From G963422745 sp965214285 (GTDB lineage: Bacteria > Actinomycetota > Acidimicrobiia > Acidimicrobiales > Aldehydirespiratoraceae), in contig OZ243946.1 of the NCBI GenBank assembly GCA_965214285.1, forward strand, positions 2,294,001-2,358,000: a stretch of DNA of 64,000 nucleotides. Direction: 5' to 3'. Of the stretch, positions 59,300 through 64,000 are shown piece by piece (the stretch's first letter is position 1; every line of letters starts with the position of its first letter). The notes under the pieces were generated by a model that was given only the letters and a program-made list of their open reading frames with translations, was not told where the DNA came from and made no database searches. The position numbers and the translations under genes are program-made.

Positions 59300-60412
59300 T
59301 CAGCGGACGGCCGCGTAGACGCCGCTGCGGCGCTTGGCCTTGGTGAACACCGCCTGGTAGAGCTGCAGGTCCCGCACCCGGAAGCCGGCGGCGGAACCCA
59401 GCAGGTAGTAGTCCCAGGTGCGCCGGAAGTGCCGGTCGTAGCCGGGGATCTCCGCCCAGCGCTCTGAGATGTTGGCGTGCCAGGCCAGCAGGGTGCGCTC
59501 GTAGTCGGGTCCGAAGTTGTGCACGTCCTCGATCACCCAGCGCTTCTGGGCGGCCCGCGATATCTGCGCCAGCGACGGCACCACCCCGCCGGGGAAGATG
59601 TAGCGGTCGAACCAGGGGTCGGTGTGCTCCTTGGAGACGTTGGAGCCGATCGTGTGGTGCAGCATCATCCCGTCGTCTGTGAGCAGCTCGTCGCAGCGCT
59701 CGAAGAAGCGCGGCAGGTTGCGGGGGCCGACGTGCTCCATCATGCCGACCGACACGATCCGCTCGAAGCTGCCCTGCATGTCGCGGTAGTCGGCCTGCTC
59801 GATGCGCACCGACAGCCCGGCCGTACGCTCGCGGGCCTCGGCGACCTGTTCCAGCGCGGGCGTGATGCCCACCACGTCTGCGCCGTAGCGCTCCGCGGCG
59901 AAGCGGGCGAACCCTCCCCAGCCGCAGCCGATGTCGAGCACCCGCATGCCGGCGGCGATGCCGAGCTTGCGGCAGATCAGGTCGAGCTTGGCCTCCTGGG
60001 CCGAGTCGAGATCGTCGGCGTCGCGCCAGTAGGCGCAGGAGTAGATCATCGCCTTGTCGAGCATCCGCTCGTAGAGGTCGTTGCCGATGTCGTAGTGGGC
60101 CGAGGCGTTGCGGCGGGCCCGTCGCACGGTCTGGCGGTTGCGCAGCCGTGACGTGACCATCAGCTTGACGAGTGCCGGGCTGGGCTTCACGGCGCTGCGC
60201 AGGTCCGTCTCGAGCACGACGCTGAGGAACTCGTCGAGCTGGTTGGCGTCCCACCAGCCCTGTTGGTAGCTCTCGCCGAGACCCAGCTCCCGGTCGCGCA
60301 CGACACGGGCGTAGGTGCGGGGATCGTGGACCGCGATGTCCGCCGGGCCGTCGCCGCCGATGGTGACACCGGCTGCGGCCAGGGTCTTGCGCACGAGCTC
60401 TTCGGGTTCCAT
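59300..60412 (-). CDS. Cyclopropane-fatty-acyl-phospholipid synthase family methyltransferase
   Basis: 370 residues from ATG 60412 with an AAGGAGAG ribosome site. The SAM-binding motif is VLDIGCGWGGFARFAAERYG; upstream are ELGLGESYQQGWWDANQLDE and SAHYDIGNDLYERMLDKAMIYS. The family signature MMEHVGPRNLPRFFERCDEL and C-terminal RRTWDYYLLGSAAGFRVRDL QLYQAVFTK complete the match. It methylates unsaturated acyl chains of membrane lipids; methylene versus methyl product (mycolic-type) cannot be told. The gene ends in a stop facing aceA. Confidence 0.93.
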   Translation of the reverse strand: MEPEELVRKTLAAAGVTIGGDGPADIAVHDPRTYARVVRDRELGLGESYQQGWWDANQLDEFLSVVLETDLRSAVKPSPALVKLMVTSRLRNRQTVRRARRNASAHYDIGNDLYERMLDKAMIYSCAYWRDADDLDSAQEAKLDLICRKLGIAAGMRVLDIGCGWGGFARFAAERYGADVVGITPALEQVAEARERTAGLSVRIEQADYRDMQGSFERIVSVGMMEHVGPRNLPRFFERCDELLTDDGMMLHHTIGSNVSKEHTDPWFDRYIFPGGVVPSLAQISRAAQKRWVIEDVHNFGPDYERTLLAWHANISERWAEIPGYDRHFRRTWDYYLLGSAAGFRVRDLQLYQAVFTKAKRRSGVYAAVR

Positions 60413-60544
60413 CGCCGCTCTCCTTTGCTGGCGGGCTGTGCCGGTAGGTGCTGGCCGGGCCTTTGCTTGCTGGACTGCCGAGGATCCTGTGGCGCCTTGC
60501 CGCACGGCGGTGCAGGCGTCGGCGTCTCGGGTGCTGCGGGGCGG

Positions 60545-60618
60545 CACCTCCGACAGGACTCGAACCTGCAACCGTCGGGGTAGAAACCCGGTGCTCTGTC
60601 CAGTTGAGCTACGGAGGC
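60545..60618 (-). tRNA. tRNA-Arg (anticodon TCT)
   Basis: 74-nt cloverleaf: acceptor GCCTCCG pairs with CGGAGGT (one G-U), D arm AGCTCAACTGGACAGAGC, anticodon loop TTTCTAC gives TCT on a stem with one C-A mismatch at the base, T arm GCAGG/CCTGT. Discriminator G. Confidence 0.9.
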
Positions 60619-60714
60619 AGGCTCAATCGTAGGCCCGGCGGGGGTCTTGTGGCGATAGGCTCGTCGGGCCGACACCGCCGGTGTGGGCAGCCGCAGGCCT
60701 TCAGGGGCCGTCAT

Positions 60715-60789
60715 GGTGGGCGTAGCTCAGTAGGTAAGAGCGCCTGGTTGTGGTCCAGGAGGCCGGGGGTTCGAGTCCCCTCGCTCACC
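60715..60789 (+). tRNA. tRNA-His (anticodon GTG)
   Basis: Acceptor GTGGGCG pairs with CGCTCAC; an extra G at 60715 faces the discriminator C, the G-1:C73 pair that marks tRNA-His. Anticodon stem CCTGG/CCAGG encloses TTGTGGT, giving GTG. T arm has GGGTTCGAGTCCC. Confidence 0.95.
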
Positions 60790-60829
60790 CACAGGGTTGT
60801 CTCGCCGCGGGCGGGCCGGCCCGGCGATT

Positions 60830-60906
60830 GCGCCTCTAGCTCAATTTGGCAGAGCAACGGACTCTTAATCCGCAGGTTCTGGGTTCGAGTCCCAGGGGGC
60901 GTACCA
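60830..60906 (+). tRNA. tRNA-Lys (anticodon CTT)
   Basis: Acceptor GCGCCTC pairs with GGGGCGT, D arm AGCTCAATTTGGCAGAGC, anticodon loop CTCTTAA gives CTT, T arm with GGGTTCGAGTCCC, and a genomically encoded CCA end at 60904-60906. It lies 40 bp after tRNA-His in a small tRNA cluster. Confidence 0.95.
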
Positions 60907-60993
60907 CCGGCGAGGCCTCTACCCTCCGAGCGCCCTCACCGCCCGCAGCGCCTCCCGCCGATCGCCCGGATTGGCCTCGGCCCACAGGCCTGG

Positions 60994-61809
60994 TCAGCGG
61001 TCCGCCTGCGCGGCCTTGACGGACCACCAGGTGGGGAACACGTGGTCGATGACCTCAAAACGGGCGGCGTACTGCGACGGCATGGCGCGGCGGCCGAGGT
61101 GGAACGGTCCGCTGCCAGCGGGAGCAGCCGAGAGCAACTCATCGGCCAACTGCTCACGCCCGCCGCGGGACAGTAGGTAGCCAGTGCGGGCCCAGGCGCT
61201 GCGCCCCTCTCTGGCCAACTCCTCTCCCAGCCCGCTGAGCGACACTCGCTGCGCCGCTTCGGCGAGCCATTCGCTCACGTTCGGCCAGTCCCGGTAGCGG
61301 TGCGGTCGTGCACCCATGAAGGCAACGATTGTGGTCGCCGACCACACGGGCAGGCCGTCGCTGTCGGCTAGGGCATCAGCCGCAGCCCAGCGCACGACGC
61401 GGAACCCGTCCAGCGACTTCGGGAGGTTGACCCCATGCGGAAGCGCGAGCACGTGAGGATCCGGCGGCCGCGAAGAAAGCCCGTGGAGCCACGCAGCCGA
61501 CTCCGCGGCGACGGCGGCCTCGATCGGCTGCGTCGCCATCCGTGCTCGGACTTCGACGAAGGGATCCCCGGCTCCCCGGGCACCGGCCCTGGCCCCCGGT
61601 GCGAACTCCCACACCCCCGGGGTTCGCAGCGGCAGCAGCCAGCCTCGCTCTCGAAGGAGACGGGCAGCATGCGTCGCCGAGGCGGGCGAGCCGGTCTCAG
61701 CGACCATTTCCTCTAGACGGCTCAGCGTGACGAGCGTCGGCTGATCCAATTCGAGCGCTTCCAGCACCGCAGCGACTGAGCGTGGAACGGTTCTGAGTGA
61801 CGTGGCCAT
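60994..61809 (-). CDS. AbiEi-type antitoxin (type IV TA), partner not found
   Basis: 271 residues from the ATG at 61809, chosen because GGAGGGCC sits directly upstream; longer starts at 61821 and 61836 exist. The N-terminal winged-helix part (LVTLSRLEEMVAETGSPASA, THAARLLRERGWLLPLRTPG) and the C-terminal core (PFVEVRARMATQPIEAAVAA ESAAWLHGLSSR, VRWAAADALADSDGLPVWS) match AbiEi/COG5340 antitoxins. These normally repress an abiE operon and neutralise an AbiEii nucleotidyltransferase toxin. No AbiEii gene lies downstream, where tRNA-Lys follows, so it is orphaned or acts on a distant toxin. Confidence 0.8.
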   Translation of the reverse strand: MATSLRTVPRSVAAVLEALELDQPTLVTLSRLEEMVAETGSPASATHAARLLRERGWLLPLRTPGVWEFAPGARAGARGAGDPFVEVRARMATQPIEAAVAAESAAWLHGLSSRPPDPHVLALPHGVNLPKSLDGFRVVRWAAADALADSDGLPVWSATTIVAFMGARPHRYRDWPNVSEWLAEAAQRVSLSGLGEELAREGRSAWARTGYLLSRGGREQLADELLSAAPAGSGPFHLGRRAMPSQYAARFEVIDHVFPTWWSVKAAQADR

Positions 61810-61838
61810 CCGGCCCTCCATAGTCAGTAGAGGCATAC

Positions 61839-61850
61839 TATAGACCTATA
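61839..61850. promoter_or_regulatory. Inverted repeat operator candidate for the AbiEi gene
   Basis: TATAG-AC-CTATA is a perfect inverted repeat 30 bp before the start codon, in the only AT-rich patch of the region. It overlaps TATAGT (minus strand, 61842-61837), a plausible -10. AbiEi antitoxins autorepress by binding inverted repeats upstream, so this is a natural operator candidate. Confidence 0.5.
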
Positions 61851-62120
61851 TGCGGCGGATGCGCCCCTAAACTGACAACTACCGGGGTGACAGCAGCCCG
61901 GCCAGGGTGTCTGCCTCGGCTTCGGCTCGCTCGGTGATCTCCATGCCGGCACCCACCACGCTCCCGGGCTCATCAGTCGGCTCACTCCCTACGAAGCGGT
62001 GCCCATTCGCCCGAGGACGCTAGGACGGCCAGCGCTGCCAGTTAGCGATCAATGCGTCGTAAGCGTTGCCTGCGGCTCCACGCACGAGTACGGTGGGCGG
62101 ATCAACCTTCAGGAGCAGCC

Positions 62121-62309
62121 ATGAGTGACACCGACAGCGATCTCGCAGAGAAGCTGGCCAAGCACGAGGCTGGCGTCGCCGATCTGATCGCGGCGTACGA
62201 GTCCGTCGAAGCTCCCTACTTCGCTGCGGTCATCGCGTCCACTCCCGTGGCCCAGCCCTTGTACGCTTCCAACTCGTCCTCCTGGGTCCCAGATGCCGAC
62301 ATGGGGTGA
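62121..62309 (+). CDS. Small acidic protein coupled to the SDH-type protease
   Basis: 62 residues from ATG 62121 with AGGAGCAGCC directly upstream. MSDTDSDLAEKLAKHEAGVA then DLIAAYESVEAPYFAAVIAS and a Ser-rich end. No membrane segment or known motif. Its last 17 bp overlap the start of the protease gene in another frame, so the two are probably translated together. A regulator or substrate adaptor of the protease is possible but unproven. Confidence 0.7.
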   Translation: MSDTDSDLAEKLAKHEAGVADLIAAYESVEAPYFAAVIASTPVAQPLYASNSSSWVPDADMG

Positions 62310-63357
62310 ACAGCTCCAAGAACTCCACGAGCTAAAGGAACAGGCAGCTGAAGCACCCTCGGACGCGTGGGATCCGGCCCCGCACGATCGCCTTCGCCGT
62401 CGCTACCTGAAGCTGCTGTCCGAGCACACAGGCCGGGCGGCGATCTTCTACGGGACCTGTTGGCTTGAGAGCAGGCGGATTCCCTTCGACGAGGCTTTGA
62501 CGCTGAACCTTGGCGACCAGCAAGGGTTCATGGAGGCCGTGTCCAACGTCACCGAGACGAAGCTGGACCTCATTCTCACCAGTCCCGGCGGAAGCCCCGA
62601 AGCCGCCGAAGCCATCATGGGCTACCTCCGGAGCCGATTCGACGACATACGGGCGGTGGTGCCTGTAGCCGCCATGTCCGCTGCAACGATGATGGCCCTT
62701 GCATGCGACGAGATCCTCATGGGCACCCACTCGCAGCTCGGTCCGATAGACCCACAGTTCACGCTGATGACGCCCGAAGGCCCCAGGAGCGCTCCAGGCC
62801 AGGCGATTCTCGATCAATTCGAGATGGCGAAGTCGGAATGCCAGGACCCTCGAAACCTGGGGGCCTGGCTTCCACTCCTGCGATCACTGCTGCCGGGACT
62901 CATTGCGCAGTGCCGTCACTCCCGGGAGCGGGCCGAGCATTTTGTGGCTGCCCAGCTTGAGGCCCACATGCTCAAGGCTGACCCAGAGAGAGCGAGATCG
63001 GTAGCCAAATGGTTCGCCGACTTCACGCGTTTCAAGTCCCACGGTCGGCCGGTGAGAGTCGAGGACGCGTTGCGCCAGGGACTGAACGTCACGAGACTGG
63101 AAGACGACCAGGCTCTGCAGGATCTGGTGCTGTCGGTTCACCACGCAGTCCGACATACCTTCAATGACACCGGCACGACCAAACTGATCGAGAATCACCA
63201 CGGTCGGGCATACATCGAGATGTTGAGGCCGATGGTGGTCCAGGAGCCGGAACCGTCTGGACCAGAGCCAAACCAACCCGCCCCGCCACCGGGCAGTCAT
63301 GGCGGCAATCGCCAGCAGCGACGCCAGAAGGAACGGAACAAGAGGAGACGTCCTTAG
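62293..63357 (+). CDS. Serine dehydrogenase-type (SDH) ClpP-fold protease
   Basis: 354 residues from ATG 62293. ClpP/crotonase-fold features: AIFYGTCWLESRRIPFDEAL, LILTSPGGSPEAAEAIMGYL, then VVPVAAMSAATMMALACDEI with the predicted nucleophile Ser, LMGTHSQLGPIDPQFTLMTP, and a helical C-terminal half. The Pfam SDH_protease group, related to SppA, is the best fit; the PGG oxyanion loop is clear. The last 60 residues are Pro/Arg-rich and probably disordered. No signal peptide, so cytoplasmic. Partner: the 62-residue protein upstream. Confidence 0.85.
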   Translation: MPTWGEQLQELHELKEQAAEAPSDAWDPAPHDRLRRRYLKLLSEHTGRAAIFYGTCWLESRRIPFDEALTLNLGDQQGFMEAVSNVTETKLDLILTSPGGSPEAAEAIMGYLRSRFDDIRAVVPVAAMSAATMMALACDEILMGTHSQLGPIDPQFTLMTPEGPRSAPGQAILDQFEMAKSECQDPRNLGAWLPLLRSLLPGLIAQCRHSRERAEHFVAAQLEAHMLKADPERARSVAKWFADFTRFKSHGRPVRVEDALRQGLNVTRLEDDQALQDLVLSVHHAVRHTFNDTGTTKLIENHHGRAYIEMLRPMVVQEPEPSGPEPNQPAPPPGSHGGNRQQRRQKERNKRRRP

Positions 63358-63471
63358 TCGAGCATCGACCACGAGGTCGAGAGGGGGTCACGGCAGCGCA
63401 CCCCGATCCCGCCGAATCGAGACTGCAGCCTGGAGTAACTGCGGCGGGGGGTGTGGGGGTACGGTGCGGGG

Positions 63472-64000
63472 GTGAGCGAGCAGCCGTCAGCCAAGCCTCC
63501 GTCGCAGTTCACTGTCGCCGCCAACGCCGCGGCGGCGATCTCCTTTGACGACCCTGGCGACTTCGAGCGTGCGGGCCGCGGGCTGATCGCCACGCTGGAC
63601 GGCGGGCGGGTGACGATTGGCGAGCACGTGGTGTTCGACCGGGCCCGCCACGGCTTCGTCAACGAGACCGCCGACGCGCCCGACTCGGTTCACCCCGGCC
63701 TGTGGCGCCAGGCCCGGCTCAACGCCAACCACGGGCTGTTCGAGGTGGCGCCCGGCACTTGGCAGGTGCGCGGCTACGACTTGGCCAACATCACCTTCAT
63801 CCAAGGCACCGACGGCTGGCTGGTGATCGACCCGCTCACCAACGCCCCGGCGGCGGCCGCGGCGCTGGGCCTGGCCAACAGCGTGCTCGGCGAGCGGCCG
63901 GTGACGTCGGTGATCTACACCCACTCCCACGTGGACCACTTCGGCGGCATCCTCGGCGTCACCAGCCAGGAGGCAGTCGACCGCGGCGACGTGCAGATCG
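63472..64000 (+). CDS. Alkyl/aryl-sulfatase, metallo-beta-lactamase fold (5' part only)
   Basis: 176 residues from a GTG at 63472 to the right edge. Family landmarks: DDPGDFERAGRGLIATLDGG, SVHPGLWRQARLNANHGLFE, WQVRGYDLANITFIQGTDGW, LVIDPLTNAPAAAAALGLAN and the zinc motif YTHSHVDHFGG. This is the SdsA1/BDS1-type group that releases sulfate from alkyl sulfates such as SDS, usually secreted or periplasmic; no signal peptide is present here. The C-terminal sterol-carrier-like domain lies outside the window. Confidence 0.9.
   Translation, partial: MSEQPSAKPPSQFTVAANAAAAISFDDPGDFERAGRGLIATLDGGRVTIGEHVVFDRARHGFVNETADAPDSVHPGLWRQARLNANHGLFEVAPGTWQVRGYDLANITFIQGTDGWLVIDPLTNAPAAAAALGLANSVLGERPVTSVIYTHSHVDHFGGILGVTSQEAVDRGDVQI

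Noticed and set aside
57636..60254. Minus-strand frame of 872 codons across isocitrate lyase
   Set aside because: Antisense shadow of aceA and out-of-frame over the methyltransferase; low-complexity Arg/Gly/Pro composition.

Overview
The window is high-GC DNA (roughly two thirds or more G+C) with GTG starts, GTGA/ATGA gene overlaps and TANNNT -10 boxes. It carries an F420-type luciferase-like oxidoreductase, a dimeric-type glycyl-tRNA synthetase, several CaiB/BaiF CoA-transferases and the recO-uppS / era-corC-ybeY-phoH neighbourhood. This points to a free-living or symbiotic actinobacterium, most likely class Acidimicrobiia; the class-level placement is inference from gene content, with no rRNA in the window to confirm it.

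Layout. 0-8.2 kb: Fe-S assembly genes sufB and sufD, both on the minus strand but held apart by an insertion. The insertion contains a small Cys protein, a decayed vapBC remnant, a PASTA-repeat surface protein, a tandem array of 119-bp leader repeats and a DUF222/HNH endonuclease gene. 8.3-16.8 kb: flavin reductase; a thioredoxin-domain protein followed by a UGSC-family selenoprotein; CapA-like protein; eIF-2B-like protein; thioredoxin-fold protein; class I fumarase; F420-type oxidoreductase. 16.8-19.5 kb: a cystathionine beta-synthase / gamma-lyase pair. 19.5-29.5 kb: acyl-CoA metabolism (three CaiB/BaiF CoA-transferases, two acyl-CoA dehydrogenases, a fused MaoC-type hydratase), interrupted by thiol peroxidase, a second selenoprotein of the SelW-like/Rdx type, and an aromatic amino acid decarboxylase. 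29.5-37.7 kb: an array of six paralogous acidic lipoproteins of unknown function with two small secreted I36-like proteins, all on the minus strand. 37.9-43.8 kb: plastic DNA with five copies of a ~320-bp repeat, a coiled-coil membrane protein, a duplicated membrane-protein / repeat-protein cassette (one copy a pseudogene) and a tRNA fragment. 43.85-64 kb: mostly housekeeping: tRNAs, NUDIX, inositol monophosphatase, a third selenoprotein (Sec-peroxiredoxin), dnaG, glyS, recO, uppS, era, corC, ybeY, phoH, aceA, a cyclopropane synthase, an orphan AbiEi-type antitoxin, a serine dehydrogenase-type protease and the start of an alkylsulfatase.

The most notable result is three genes whose frames continue through an in-frame TGA exactly where the family has a redox cysteine or selenocysteine: UGSC at 10894, CVPU at 21494 and TPGU at 46346 (minus). 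Each TGA is followed at the bacterial SECIS distance by a hairpin. A standard gene caller would truncate or miss all three. The organism is therefore predicted to make selenocysteine; selA/selB/selD and tRNA-Sec are not in this window. With thiol peroxidase and two thioredoxin-fold proteins, the region is rich in thiol/selenol redox functions.

The second point of interest is the lipoprotein array, whose signal peptides and upstream regions have been exchanged between unrelated gene families. The flanking regions show several separate cases of tandem duplication that include start codons and leaders.
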